DNA of 64,000 nucleotides, from NCBI RefSeq assembly GCF_001507645.1, contig NZ_CP013909.1, forward strand, positions 2,108,001 through 2,172,000, written 5' to 3'. Positions 42,319 through 51,253 of the stretch are shown one piece after another. Positions within the stretch are counted from its first letter, which is position 1, and the number at the start of each line of letters is the position of its first letter. Under the pieces are notes generated by a model. That model was not told the DNA's origin, ran no database searches, and worked only from the letters and a program-made list of their open reading frames with translations. Made by a program: the position numbers and the translations under genes. This stretch comes from Hymenobacter sedentarius. Lineage in GTDB: Bacteria; Bacteroidota; Bacteroidia; Cytophagales; Hymenobacteraceae.

Positions 42319-43707
42319 CTAGCGTAGCACGGAGGGCAGGGGGCCCAGCCGCCGGGAGGCGGCCGCCGCCGGCAGCAGCTGGCCGTGAGCCGTGAAAATG
42401 CCCTGCTGCTCGAGCCAGGCCGCAAATTCCGGGGCCGGGCGCAGGCCCAGCACCTGCCGCAGGTAGAGCGCATCGTGGAACGACGTGGACTGGTAGTGGA
42501 GCAGGATGTCATCGGCGCCGGGCACGCCCATGATGTAGTTGCAGCCGGCCACGCCGAGCAGGGTGAGCAGCGTGTCCATGTCGTCCTGGTCGGCTTCGGC
42601 GTGGTTGGTGTAGCACACGTCTACACCCATGGGCAGGCCCAGCAGCTTGCCGCAGAAATGGTCTTCCAGCGCCGCCCGAATGATTTGCTTGCCGTCGTAG
42701 AGGTACTCCGGGCCGATGAAGCCGACCACCGAATTGACCAGCAAGGGCGAAAACCGGCGCGCCACGGCGTAAGCCCGGGCCTCGCAGGTTTGCTGGTCGA
42801 CGCCGTGGTGGGCATTGGCCGACAAGGCGCTGCCCTGGCCGGTTTCGAAGTACATCACGTGCTGGCCCAGGGTGCCGCGCCGCAGCGCCAGCGTGGCTTC
42901 CCAGGCTTCCTGCAGCAGCGCCAAGCTCACCCCGAAGCTCTGGTTGGCCGCCTCGGTGCCGCCGATGGATTGAAACGTGAGGTCCACGGGCGCCCCCTGC
43001 TCGATGAGGCCCAGCGTGGTCGTGACGTGGCAGAGCACGCAGGTCTGGGTGGGGATGGCGTATTGCTCGCGCACCTCGTCGAGCATCTGCAGCAGTTGGT
43101 GCACCACCCGGGGGCTGTCGGTGGCGGGGTTGATGCCGATAACGGCGTCGCCGCTGCCGTAGAGCAGGCCATCGACGAGGCTGGCCGCGATGCCGCGCAA
43201 ATCGTCGGTAGGATGGTTGGGCTGCAGGCGCGTGGCCAGGTGCCCGCGCAGCCCCAGCGTGTTGCGAAAGCGCGTTACTACTTCGCAGCGCCGGGCCACG
43301 GCAATCAGCTCCTGGTTGCGCAGCAGCTTCGAAACGGCGGCCACCATCTCCGGCGTCAGGCCCGGGGCCAGCGCGTGCAACGTGGCAGCATCGGCTGCGT
43401 CCGACACCAGCCAGTCGCGCAATTGCCCCACGGTGAAATGGGCGATGCTGGCAAACGCGCCCGCGTTGTGGGTGTCTACAATCAGGCGGGTGACTTCGTC
43501 CTGCTCGTAGGGCACCAGCGCCTCGGTCAGGAATTGCCGCAGGGGCACGTCGGCCAGGGCAAATTGAGCTGCTACCCGCTCGGCCGCAGTTGTCGCAGCC
43601 AGCCCAGCCAGCACGTCGCCTGAGCGCAGCGGGGAGGCCCGCGCCAGCAGCGTTTTCAGGTCATCGAAAACGTAAGTGCGGCTGTCGATGGTGTGGCGGT
43701 AGGGCAT
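42319..43707 (-). CDS. eutB: Ethanolamine ammonia-lyase large subunit
   Basis: A 462-residue EutB, normal length. Family blocks include TYVFDDLKTLLARASPLRSG at the N terminus, NAHHGVDQQTCEARAYAVAR, LLVNSVVGFIGPEYLYDGKQ, then GLPMGVDVCYTNHAEADQDD and NYIMGVPGADDILLHYQSTS. It is the barrel subunit binding ethanolamine and, with EutC, adenosylcobalamin. It heads a two-gene operon with eutC. The 370 bases upstream hold no gene and no recognisable cobalamin riboswitch. The start ATG at 43707 gives the usual N terminus. Confidence 0.95.
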   Translation of the reverse strand: MPYRHTIDSRTYVFDDLKTLLARASPLRSGDVLAGLAATTAAERVAAQFALADVPLRQFLTEALVPYEQDEVTRLIVDTHNAGAFASIAHFTVGQLRDWLVSDAADAATLHALAPGLTPEMVAAVSKLLRNQELIAVARRCEVVTRFRNTLGLRGHLATRLQPNHPTDDLRGIAASLVDGLLYGSGDAVIGINPATDSPRVVHQLLQMLDEVREQYAIPTQTCVLCHVTTTLGLIEQGAPVDLTFQSIGGTEAANQSFGVSLALLQEAWEATLALRRGTLGQHVMYFETGQGSALSANAHHGVDQQTCEARAYAVARRFSPLLVNSVVGFIGPEYLYDGKQIIRAALEDHFCGKLLGLPMGVDVCYTNHAEADQDDMDTLLTLLGVAGCNYIMGVPGADDILLHYQSTSFHDALYLRQVLGLRPAPEFAAWLEQQGIFTAHGQLLPAAAASRRLGPLPSVLR

Positions 43708-44077
43708 AGCCGGAGCGAAGTAGGCAAGTGCGCGTGCCGCGATGTTGCCCTATTGCCTGGCCAGGCAGTTAGCAGGAGTGGCACCGCAGCAGTTTGCCCC
43801 TTGAAGGTAAGGACGGAAACGCAGGTAGCCGAACCCGCCCAGCCGGCCAGCAGTAGGTTGTTTTTACTGCTGCCGCTTGGTGCCGAAAGCCACGCTTGTT
43901 TCTCTTTATAAACCGTGGCCGTTGCAAAATCCGAATCCGCCGGTCGGCTGTCAGGAGAGTGCATAAGGGTTGTGAGGGCGGCAGTAGCCTTCTTTGCTGC
44001 TCGGCTTTCTGCAATGGCTAAACCACGGCTTCGCAGTACCAGCCTTACCAGTTCTAAAAATCCATCAAAATTCTAAA
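43708..44077. other. Intergenic region between divergent eutB and beta-galactosidase
   Basis: This 370-base gap lies between divergently transcribed genes and should contain both promoters. I see a TGCCTGGCCAGGCA palindrome at about 43755-43768 that could be an operator. There is no B12-box-containing riboswitch, no clear TAnnTTTG and no convincing small ORF. Confidence 0.4.
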
Positions 44078-45934
44078 ATGGACTTCTCACTCCGCAAAAG
44101 GTTTCGCCACTTCTTGCTGCTAAGTATCCTGAGCGCCTGCTGTCTGGTAGCCCAGGCACAAGCTCCCCGGCACACATTTGCGTTGGGGGCCGAGAGCTTC
44201 CTGCTCGATGGCCAGCCCTTTCAGATGATTTCGGGCGAGCTGCACTACCCCCGCATCCCGCGGGAAGCCTGGCGCTCGCGGTTGAAAATGGCCAAGGCCA
44301 TGGGGCTGAACACCATTGGCACCTACGTCTTTTGGAACGCGCACGAGCCCCAGCCGGGCCAGTACGATTTCAAGGGCAATAATGACGTGGCCGCCTTCGT
44401 GCGCATGGCCCAGGAAGAAGGCCTGTGGGTGGTGCTACGGCCCAGCCCCTACGTGTGCGCCGAGTGGGAATTTGGCGGCTACCCGTATTGGCTGCAGAAC
44501 GTGCCCGGCCTGAAAGTGCGCAGCCAGGAGCCACAGTACGTGGCCGCCTACCGGCGCTACATTCAGGCCGTGGGTCAGCAGCTGGCCCCGCTGCAAGTAA
44601 ACCACGGCGGCCCGGTGCTGATGGTGCAGGTAGAAAACGAATACGGCTCCTACGGCAGCGACAAGCAGTACCTGGCCCTCAACCAGCAGCTGTTTCAGCA
44701 GGCCGGCTTCGACGGCCTGCTCTACACCTGCGACCCAGCCAATGACGTAGCCGCGGGCCACCTGCCCGGCCTGCTGCCCGCCGTAAACGGCCTCGACCAG
44801 CCCCGGGAGGTGAAGGCGCTGGTGCGCGCCAATCACAACGGACAGGGTCCGTACTTCATCGCCGAATGGTACCCGGCCTGGTTCGACTGGTGGGGCGCCC
44901 CTCACCACACCGTGCCGGCCGAGAAGTACACGGCGCGGCTGGATTCGGTGCTGAAAGCCGGCCTATCCATCAACCTGTACATGTTTCACGGCGGCAGCAC
45001 CCGCGGCTTCATGAACGGGGCCAACTACAAGGGCGGCACCACCCGCTACGAGCCGCAGGTGAGCAGCTACGACTACGACGCGCCGCTCGACGAAGCCGGC
45101 AACGCCACCCCCAAGTTTCTGGCCTTCCGCCAGGTCATTGCCAAGTACCGGCCCGCCGGGCAGCCCCTGCCGCCGGTGCCGGCGGCCCGCCCGGCCGCCG
45201 CATTGCCCACCCTGCAGCTCACCCGGGTTGCCAGCCTGCTCAGCCGCTTGCCCGCGCCCGTGGTCAGCAGCACGCCGCTCACCTTCGAAGGACTCAGGCA
45301 GGCGTATGGCTTTGTGCTGTACCGCGCCACCGTGCGGGGTGGCCGCACGCAGCTGCTGAAAATTACCGAGCTGCGCGACTACGCCGTGGTGCTGGTGAAC
45401 GGCCAGCGCGTGGGCACCCTCGACCGCCGCCTAAACCAGGACAGCCTGCGCCTCGCCCTGCCGAAGGGCCCGGTCCAGCTGGATATATTAGTGGAGAACA
45501 TGGGGCGCATCAATTTTGGCAAGTACCTGCTGGAGAACACCAAAGGCATCACTCAGAATGTGCGCCTCGATGGCCGGGAGGTGAAAGACTGGCGTATGTA
45601 TCGCCTGCCTTTCGATACGGCGCCGGTGGTGGCCCAGGGCACGGCTCCAACGTCGGCGGCCACGGCGGCCCCGGTGCTGCGTTCGGCCACGTTCACGCTC
45701 GCCACCCCAGCCGACACGTACCTGGACATGCGGGCCTGGGGCAAAGGCTGCGTCTGGGTCAATGGCCACCACCTGGGCCGCTACTGGGCCATTGGGCCGC
45801 AGCAAACGCTGTACGTGCCCGCCGAGTGGCTGAAAAAAGGCGCCAACGACATCACGGTACTGGAGCTGCTCAAGCCGCAGCAAGCCACGCTGCCTAGCCT
45901 GGCCCACCCCATCCTGAGCGAACTGCAGCCGTAG
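44078..45934 (+). CDS. GH35 beta-galactosidase
   Basis: Start chosen at the ATG at 44078 (MDFSLRKRFRHFLLLSIL), 618 residues with a signal peptide ending near CLVAQAQ. The barrel starts with FLLDGQPFQMISGELHYPRI, then GLNTIGTYVFWNAHEPQPG, a GH35 signature. Catalytic acid/base Glu188 lies in VQVENEYGSYG and nucleophile Glu263 in YFIAEWYPAWFDWWG. Two beta-sandwich domains follow, the second containing WGKGCVWVNGHHLGRYWAIG, typical of the galactose-binding-like C terminus. It hydrolyses terminal beta-galactosides, probably in the periplasm or on the surface. There are no SusCD genes nearby. Confidence 0.93.
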   Translation: MDFSLRKRFRHFLLLSILSACCLVAQAQAPRHTFALGAESFLLDGQPFQMISGELHYPRIPREAWRSRLKMAKAMGLNTIGTYVFWNAHEPQPGQYDFKGNNDVAAFVRMAQEEGLWVVLRPSPYVCAEWEFGGYPYWLQNVPGLKVRSQEPQYVAAYRRYIQAVGQQLAPLQVNHGGPVLMVQVENEYGSYGSDKQYLALNQQLFQQAGFDGLLYTCDPANDVAAGHLPGLLPAVNGLDQPREVKALVRANHNGQGPYFIAEWYPAWFDWWGAPHHTVPAEKYTARLDSVLKAGLSINLYMFHGGSTRGFMNGANYKGGTTRYEPQVSSYDYDAPLDEAGNATPKFLAFRQVIAKYRPAGQPLPPVPAARPAAALPTLQLTRVASLLSRLPAPVVSSTPLTFEGLRQAYGFVLYRATVRGGRTQLLKITELRDYAVVLVNGQRVGTLDRRLNQDSLRLALPKGPVQLDILVENMGRINFGKYLLENTKGITQNVRLDGREVKDWRMYRLPFDTAPVVAQGTAPTSAATAAPVLRSATFTLATPADTYLDMRAWGKGCVWVNGHHLGRYWAIGPQQTLYVPAEWLKKGANDITVLELLKPQQATLPSLAHPILSELQP

Positions 45935-45978
45935 GCAAACCATCTGAATAGCAAAATCGGGGTTGACCGGAGCGCGCC

Positions 45979-46554
45979 TTAGGCCGGGCTGGTCACGGGC
46001 AAGCTCAGGGAGAAGGTCGTGCCCTGGCCCTCATGGCTTTCGACCGCGAGCGAGCCGCCGTGGCCCTGGGCAATGATGTCGTGCGAGAGCGATAACCCCA
46101 ACCCCGTGCCCTCGCCCGGCGGCTTGGTGGTAAAGAAGGGCTGAAAGACCTTTTCCCGCACGGTGTTGCTCATGCCCGTGCCATTTTCGCGCACCTGAAT
46201 CACCGCCTGCTGATTGACTAGGCGGGTGGTCACCTCCACCACCGGGCGGTAGTTGGCGTCGCCCTGCTGCTGGCGCTGGCGCACGGCATAGAAGGCGTTA
46301 TTGAACAAATTGAGCAGCACCCGGCCCACGTCCGGGCCCACTACTTTCACCGTCGGCAGGTCGGCCGTAAAGTCGGTGTTCAGCGTGGCGTTGAAGCTTT
46401 TGTCTTTGGCGCGCAGGCCGTGGTAGGCCAGGCGCAGGTATTCGTCGCAGAGGCTATTTAAGTCGGTAGGCGTGCGCTCGCCCGTGCTGGTGCGGCTGTG
46501 CTCGAGCATGCCCTTGACGATGCCCGCCGCCCAGCGCCCAACGGAAACCTCGGA
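45979..46554 (-). pseudogene. Histidine-kinase C-terminal fragment
   Basis: From the in-frame AAGIVKGMLEHSRTSTGE, the sequence matches the region just after the catalytic-His helix of the sensor kinase encoded at 62185, including DEYLRLAYHGLRAKDKSFNA in both. It continues through an intact HATPase domain (LLNLFNNAFYAVRQ, ENGTGM, GEGTGLGLSLS). The His-box, coiled coil and sensor parts are missing. The upstream DNA belongs to an unrelated FAD-oxidoreductase in another frame. An ATG at 46509 could still express a 176-residue ATPase domain, but it lacks a phosphoacceptor His. I read it as a deletion remnant. Confidence 0.75.
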
Positions 46555-47245
46555 TTTTATGGTAGAAGTGGTTGGCCTCGTGCAAGACCTGGCCCAGCCA
46601 ACTCACCTTATCGGTCCAGGGCAGGCCCTTGGCGAAGCGGCGGCGGTCTTCCCAGCGCAGCACGGCCAGCACGTCGGGCTCGTGCAGGGGCCAGATTTTG
46701 CAGAGCGGCGCGCTGCTGCCGCTGGCCGCAATAATGCCGTTCACGGCCCGGCGCGCGGCCTCGTTGGCGCCTTCCATGGTGGCCAGGTCGGTGTTGGTGC
46801 GCACGTAGTCGGACGCCAGAAACAGGTTTTCGATGCCGCAAAAGCTTTCCGGGCGCAAACCCCAGGAGTTGGCCGTGTTCACCAGCAGCGGCTCGGTGTT
46901 GTGCATGGTGGCAAAGCGGCTCTTTAGCGGCGGAGGGGTGGGGCGGTGGGTGTCGGGCTCAATGTCGGAATCGACGTAGTAGCCCACGCGCATCGCATTG
47001 GTCAGCAGGCATTCGCCGCTGGCTTGCACGAGGCTCTTTTTCAGCTGGGCCCACACTTCTGCCACCACTTCGGGCAGGGTGCAGTCAGACGCTTTTTTGC
47101 CGTTCAGGCTCTTCTCAAACTAGTTGCTCACGTCCACCGAAATCAGGCCCTTTACCTGGCCGTCGCCGTAGCCGGACAGCGGGTGCTGCGGCCAGAACTG
47201 GGCCTGCGAAATCCCCTCAGCGCCCACGGCGAAGGGCCAGGACGT
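46510..47245 (-). pseudogene. FAD-dependent amine-oxidase/phytoene-desaturase-like C-terminal remnant
   Basis: Reading the minus strand from about 47245, the frame gives FAVGAEGISQAQFWPQHPLS, VKGLISVDVSN, an in-frame TAG, then FEKSLNGKKASDCTLPEVVA. It continues through LFLASDYVRTNTDLATMEGA and NEAARRAVNGIIAA, the typical C terminus of desaturase-type flavoproteins. The N-terminal FAD-binding half is absent. The 3' end runs out of family sequence at about 46550, where the histidine-kinase fragment begins in another frame. Truncation at both ends plus an internal stop indicate a pseudogene. An ATG at 47068 leaves an open frame of 204 codons. Confidence 0.75.
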
Positions 47246-47735
47246 AAACAATAGCGCCCGTGAGGCAGGGGGTAGCATACAGTTGCCGCTCGAATACCAG
47301 GGGTACCTCGTTGGCCAAAGTATCGCGGATAACGCCGCCAAACAGCGCCGAAACGATGCCCAGCAATATGGCCGCCAAGGCATTTACGCCCAGAATCAGT
47401 GCTTTCTCCAGGCCCAGGATAGTGAAAATCCCGATGCCCAGTGTGTCGAATACCAGCAAGGGCCGCCGCAGAATTCCCAGCCACCAGCGGCGGCAGGCGA
47501 TGGCGATGACCACGACGGTAATGATGACAATCAGGTAATTGGCATCGCTTATCCAGGCCACCGGGTACGCGTGAATGACGACATCGCGCAGGGTGCCGCC
47601 TCCCGTGGCGGTTACAAACGCAAAGATGAAAAGCGTGAGAATGTCGTGGACTTTTTGCTTGTGCAAAGCGGCTAGCGTACCGGAGATGGCGAATACCCCG
47701 GTTCCGATTAAATCCGTCCAACAGATTACGTTCAT
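47217..47735 (-). CDS. TRIC-family (YicG/UPF0126) cation channel, 3'-truncated
   Basis: A 172-residue membrane protein. The first UPF0126 repeat is visible as WTDLIGTGVFAISGTLAALH and TATGGGTLRDVVI, the second as VFDTLGIGIFTILGLEKALI and ALFGGVIRDTLANEVPLVFE. Family members continue about 35-40 residues beyond the YATPCLTGAIVYVL position, with one more span. Here the frame instead enters the oxidoreductase remnant and stops, so the last span is lost. TRIC proteins form trimeric potassium-permeable channels, and this copy may not fold normally. The gene is divergent from the Crp-like regulator. Confidence 0.8.
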   Translation of the reverse strand: MNVICWTDLIGTGVFAISGTLAALHKQKVHDILTLFIFAFVTATGGGTLRDVVIHAYPVAWISDANYLIVIITVVVIAIACRRWWLGILRRPLLVFDTLGIGIFTILGLEKALILGVNALAAILLGIVSALFGGVIRDTLANEVPLVFERQLYATPCLTGAIVYVLALRRGR

Positions 47736-47890
47736 TGAAAATCTCCCCTATGCGAATACCCGGTCAGGCCGTTAACGTGCTGCCTCGGTGCCTTCCCAGG
47801 CGAGCCCAACTGTTGAGCAAGATAGCCCAGCGTGCTAACGATGCTGGCTTAGCGCAGGGGCAAACCCGCCGATTCCAGTACCTTCAACGC

Positions 47891-48487
47891 ATGACGTTAC
47901 CAGCTGCGTACTCTGTCCTGAAAGCCCACTTGCAGGCGCGCGTGTCCTTGTCCGACGACGATTTTGCCGACTTCCAGGGCTACCTGCGCCCCCTGGCGCT
48001 GGGCAAGCGGCAGCACCTGCTGCAAGCCGGCGAGCCCTGCACGCACCTGGCCTTCGTGACCCAGGGCTGCCTGCGCAGCTACTCGCTTACGGCGCAAGGC
48101 CAGGAGCACACGCTGCAGTTTGCGCCGGAAGACTGGTGGATTTCGGACATCTACAGCTGGCTGACCCAGCAGCCGAGCAGCATGAGCATCGACGCGCTGG
48201 AAGACTCGCAGGTGCTGTTGCTTGCCCAGGCCGACATGGAAACCATCTACACGCGGTTTCCCGTGTTCGAGCGCTATTTCCGGCTGTTGATGCAAAGCCG
48301 CTACGTTGCCCTGCAGGAGCGTGTCAACGCCTCGTTGAGCCAAACCGCCAGCGAAAAATACCAGCACTTTCTGCGCAAGTACCCCGGCATCGCCCGGCGC
48401 GTGCCCCAGCATTTTATTGCCTCCTACCTGGGCATTACGCCCGAGTCGTTGAGCCGCGTGCGCCGGCAAACCCGGCTCGGCCGGTGA
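47891..48487 (+). CDS. Crp/Fnr-family transcriptional regulator
   Basis: Start chosen at the ATG at 47891 (MTLPAAYSVLKAHLQARV), 198 residues; the frame extends 52 codons upstream without family character. The cyclic-nucleotide-binding-like fold is seen in RPLALGKRQHLLQAGEPCTH, then LAFVTQGCLRSYS and HTLQFAPEDWWISDIYSWLT. The C-terminal helix-turn-helix is HFIASYLGITPESLSRVRRQ. The cAMP-binding Arg/Glu motif is not obvious, as usual for Bacteroidota members that bind unknown ligands. It is short at the C terminus, ending directly after the HTH. It precedes a VOC dioxygenase gene by 160 bases and may regulate it. Confidence 0.88.
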   Translation: MTLPAAYSVLKAHLQARVSLSDDDFADFQGYLRPLALGKRQHLLQAGEPCTHLAFVTQGCLRSYSLTAQGQEHTLQFAPEDWWISDIYSWLTQQPSSMSIDALEDSQVLLLAQADMETIYTRFPVFERYFRLLMQSRYVALQERVNASLSQTASEKYQHFLRKYPGIARRVPQHFIASYLGITPESLSRVRRQTRLGR

Positions 48488-48648
48488 GGGCGCCCAGACG
48501 GGCTCCGGGTACTTGGTAACCAGCTCGCCTGCCGCTGCTTTCTTATCCTAGGATAATGCGCGAGCGTACCGGCAGGTCAGACCTTTGCATCGTAGTTATC
48601 CAGAAGCATGCCTCGACATCATGAGGCAGTTTTTCGATAGACCATACC

Positions 48649-49584
48649 ATGCAAACGACCTCACTTCCTTATTCTTCGCTGCCGGCTGAGCGCATCGGCC
48701 AGCACCCCGCCCAGCAGCTGCCGGCTGCCATTCGCATTGGCACGGTGCACTTGGTCGTGGCCGACCTCAGCCGGTCCTTGGCCTTTTACCAGGACGTGCT
48801 GGGATTCCAGCTGCTGCGCCGCGTTCCGGCCGCCGATGGGCAGGCCGCCGGAGCCGAGCTCGGCGTGGCTGGCAGCGGCCAGGTACTAGTGGCCCTGTAC
48901 GAGCAGCCGGGGGCGCGACCGGTGCCGCGGCGGGGCCGCCTGGGCATCTACCACTTCGCCGTGCTGCTGCCTACCCGCGCCGACCTCGGCCGCTTTCTGC
49001 GGCATGCCCAGGCGCAAGGCGTGCACGTGGGCTCCTCCGACCACCTCTACAGCGAAGCCACCTACCTCACTGACCCCGACGGCTTCACGGTGGAAGTGTA
49101 CCGCGACCGGCCCCGCAGCGAGTGGCGCGTAACGGACGAAGGCGAAATTCAATCAGCCCTCGACCCGCTCGACGTGCGCGGAGTGCTGCAGGCCGCCGGC
49201 GACACCCCCTGGCAGGGCCTGCCGGCGGGCACCACCATCGGCCACCTGCACTTCTACACCGGCAGCCTGCCGGAAGCCGCGGCCTTCTACCACCAGGCGC
49301 TGGGCCTGGACATTGTGACCTGGAGCCTGCCGGGCGCGTTGTTCGTGTCGGCCGGCGGCTACCACCACCACCTGGGCCTGAACGTGTGGGCCGCCGGCTC
49401 GCCCGCCGCGACCGACGAGGATGCGCGCCTGCTCCATTGGGAGCTGTGGCTGCCCGATGCCGGCAGCCGCGACGCCGCCGCGCAGCGCCTGCAGCAGGCC
49501 GGCTACCCAGCGGCCGCCACCCCCGAAGGGCCGATGGTGACGGACCCGTGGGGCATTCGCCTGCTGCTGCGTGCGGAGGCGTAG
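48649..49584 (+). CDS. VOC-family ring-cleaving dioxygenase-like protein (CatE/MhqO-like)
   Basis: A 311-residue protein with two vicinal-oxygen-chelate modules. The first (IGTVHLVVADLSRSLAFYQD, then VLGFQLLRR) ends near the sequence EATYLTDPDGFTVEVYRDRP. The second runs from IGHLHFYTGSLPEAAAFYHQ to WELWLPDAG. Metal-ligand His residues are placed as in extradiol dioxygenases, with HFAVL and YHHHLGLNVW. It resembles CatE (catechol 2,3-dioxygenase) and Bacillus MhqO, which act on catechol or quinone compounds. The next gene, 72 bases on, encodes an MhqD-like esterase, suggesting a quinone-detoxification pair. Specificity is not shown. Confidence 0.85.
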   Translation: MQTTSLPYSSLPAERIGQHPAQQLPAAIRIGTVHLVVADLSRSLAFYQDVLGFQLLRRVPAADGQAAGAELGVAGSGQVLVALYEQPGARPVPRRGRLGIYHFAVLLPTRADLGRFLRHAQAQGVHVGSSDHLYSEATYLTDPDGFTVEVYRDRPRSEWRVTDEGEIQSALDPLDVRGVLQAAGDTPWQGLPAGTTIGHLHFYTGSLPEAAAFYHQALGLDIVTWSLPGALFVSAGGYHHHLGLNVWAAGSPAATDEDARLLHWELWLPDAGSRDAAAQRLQQAGYPAAATPEGPMVTDPWGIRLLLRAEA

Positions 49585-49655
49585 CTCCGGCCGGGAGTTG
49601 TTATCGGGGCTAGCCGTGGCTGTTCCTTCTTCTCGCTATTCTCTTGACTATTCCC

Positions 49656-50342
49656 ATGACTCAAGCTACCGCAACGCAGCCCCCGCTGCTCACCGATTTG
49701 TCCCTGGCCTACCGGCTCGTAAACCCAGCTCAGAATCCCGGCGCCCAGCGCCTGTTGCTGCTCCTGCACGGCGTGGGCGGCAACGAACTGAACCTGCTGC
49801 CCGTGGGCGCGCAGCTGGCCGACAGCCGCACCCTGGTGCTGTCGGTGCGCGCCCCGCTGGTGCTGGGCCCCATGGGCTTCGGTTTCTACCAGGTTGATTT
49901 TTCCTCGGGCAAGGCCGTCTTCAACCACGCGCAGCAGCAAGCCGGGCAGCAACTGCTGCTGCGCTTCATTGAGGAGGCGGCAGCCCGCTACGGCATCCCT
50001 GCCGGCCAGGTGTACCTGCTGGGCTTCAGCCAGGGCGCCATCATGGCCTACGACGTGGCCCTGACCCACCCGGCCCGGGTACGCGGCGTGCTGGCTTTCA
50101 GCGGGCGCCTGCTGGAGGAAACGCGCCAGCGCCACGCCCCGACAGCGGAGGTGCAGCAGGTCCGGTTCTTTATCAGCCATGGCTACCACGACGACAAGCT
50201 ACCCGCGTTTTATGCTGACGAAGCGGTGGTGTTTCTCAAAACCCTGGGCATTGCCCCGCACTACGAAGCCGTTGCCGGCGGGCACGAAATCTCGGAACGT
50301 GGCCTGGCCGCCGCCCACCAGTGGCTGGTCCGCCTGCCCTAA
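49656..50342 (+). CDS. Alpha/beta-hydrolase, phospholipase/carboxylesterase (MhqD-like)
   Basis: Start chosen at the ATG at 49656 (MTQATATQPPLLTDLSL); a TTG at 49644 is an in-frame alternative. It is 228 residues. The family signature LLLLLHGVGGNELNLLPV is near the N terminus, the nucleophile Ser in LLGFSQGAIMAYD, the acid Asp in HGYHDDKLP and the His in VAGGHEISERG. This is the carboxylesterase/phospholipase group containing MhqD, which in Bacillus is induced by quinones together with a VOC dioxygenase. The preceding gene is such a dioxygenase. Confidence 0.88.
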   Translation: MTQATATQPPLLTDLSLAYRLVNPAQNPGAQRLLLLLHGVGGNELNLLPVGAQLADSRTLVLSVRAPLVLGPMGFGFYQVDFSSGKAVFNHAQQQAGQQLLLRFIEEAAARYGIPAGQVYLLGFSQGAIMAYDVALTHPARVRGVLAFSGRLLEETRQRHAPTAEVQQVRFFISHGYHDDKLPAFYADEAVVFLKTLGIAPHYEAVAGGHEISERGLAAAHQWLVRLP

Positions 50343-50558
50343 CCGAACGAAGTCGTGTTGCGATAAGGCCTCTCAGCGCCTCGCGTACCTGCTGGTGTAG
50401 AGCCACACTGCTGGAAGCATCGGCTGGTGATGTTGACAGACGGACACTGATTCCCCAATGGCGCAATAAAGCCCTTGGAGCGGTACCTGCACAGTTTGGT
50501 TGCCCCCGATAGGGGGCTCAGCAAGCGGTCTGAACTGCAAAACGAGCGGTTGTCGTTG

Positions 50559-51194
50559 CTACCGCAGGCTCCAGGGGGTGATGTCCGCTTCACATGTGAG
50601 CAGGATGGGCTGGCTACTGTTCATGAAGCCCACCAGCGTGCGCTGATAAATGAAGCCCTTTCGGGGCCCGGCCCACTCTCGGAAGAAGATGGTATCGTGG
50701 CGCACTTGATAATCGCCCATCAGCAGCGAGGTCGTGCTGCCGTTTATGTGATTGATGACATCCGACAAATTAAACCAGTGGCCGGGGTGTTCGAGCGTGA
50801 TTTCGTAGCGCTGTTCCCCCTGCGCAAAGGAGTAGCGCTGGTACGCCGCATCCGGAGGAGACCCTTGCCAGGGTTGGAATACGTAATGGACAAACAAGCT
50901 GACGACCACCGCAGCGTTCAGGGCCCACGCCCATCCGCTTGGGTAGAGGACCCGGCGCCACGCTAGGCCACTCAATACCCCGAGGTGCAGCAGCGCGCAG
51001 CTGGCGGCCACCACCAGCCCCTGGTCCCGGTGGCCTTCCCCAGAACCAAAGGCAAAAAAGTGGACAACGGCCCCCACCACTTGCCATAGAAAGTAGCCGC
51101 TGACCGTTAGCAACAGGCCGAGGCCCCAACGAACTATCTGCCCCGTTACCGAAGAACGCAACCACGTTAACACGGAAACAAGAGGAGTAGGCAT
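50559..51194 (-). CDS. Membrane protein of unknown function
   Basis: A 211-residue protein with three hydrophobic segments in the first half (RWGLGLLLTVSGYFLWQVVG; GLVVAASCALLHLGVLSGLA; AWALNAAVVVSLFVHYVF). A soluble C-terminal domain of about 95 residues contains RYSFAQGEQRYEITLEHPGH and TIFFREWAGPRKGFIYQRTL. No family is recognised. It stands upstream of the lipoprotein-esterase gene's terminal region on the same strand with 59 bases between, so co-transcription with 51254-52156 is possible. The 216 bases between 50342 and 50559 hold nothing I can assign. Confidence 0.65.
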   Translation of the reverse strand: MPTPLVSVLTWLRSSVTGQIVRWGLGLLLTVSGYFLWQVVGAVVHFFAFGSGEGHRDQGLVVAASCALLHLGVLSGLAWRRVLYPSGWAWALNAAVVVSLFVHYVFQPWQGSPPDAAYQRYSFAQGEQRYEITLEHPGHWFNLSDVINHINGSTTSLLMGDYQVRHDTIFFREWAGPRKGFIYQRTLVGFMNSSQPILLTCEADITPWSLR

Positions 51195-51253
51195 TGCATT
51201 AGCAAAGTAGCCATAAACTGTTCGCGGAAAGGTCCTATAAACAACCCAAGGCC

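Noticed and set aside
43708..43960. Possible cobalamin riboswitch upstream of eutB
   Set aside because: The minus strand has GCCACT and a nearby palindrome, but I cannot find the B12 box or the conserved core in order, so no riboswitch is called.
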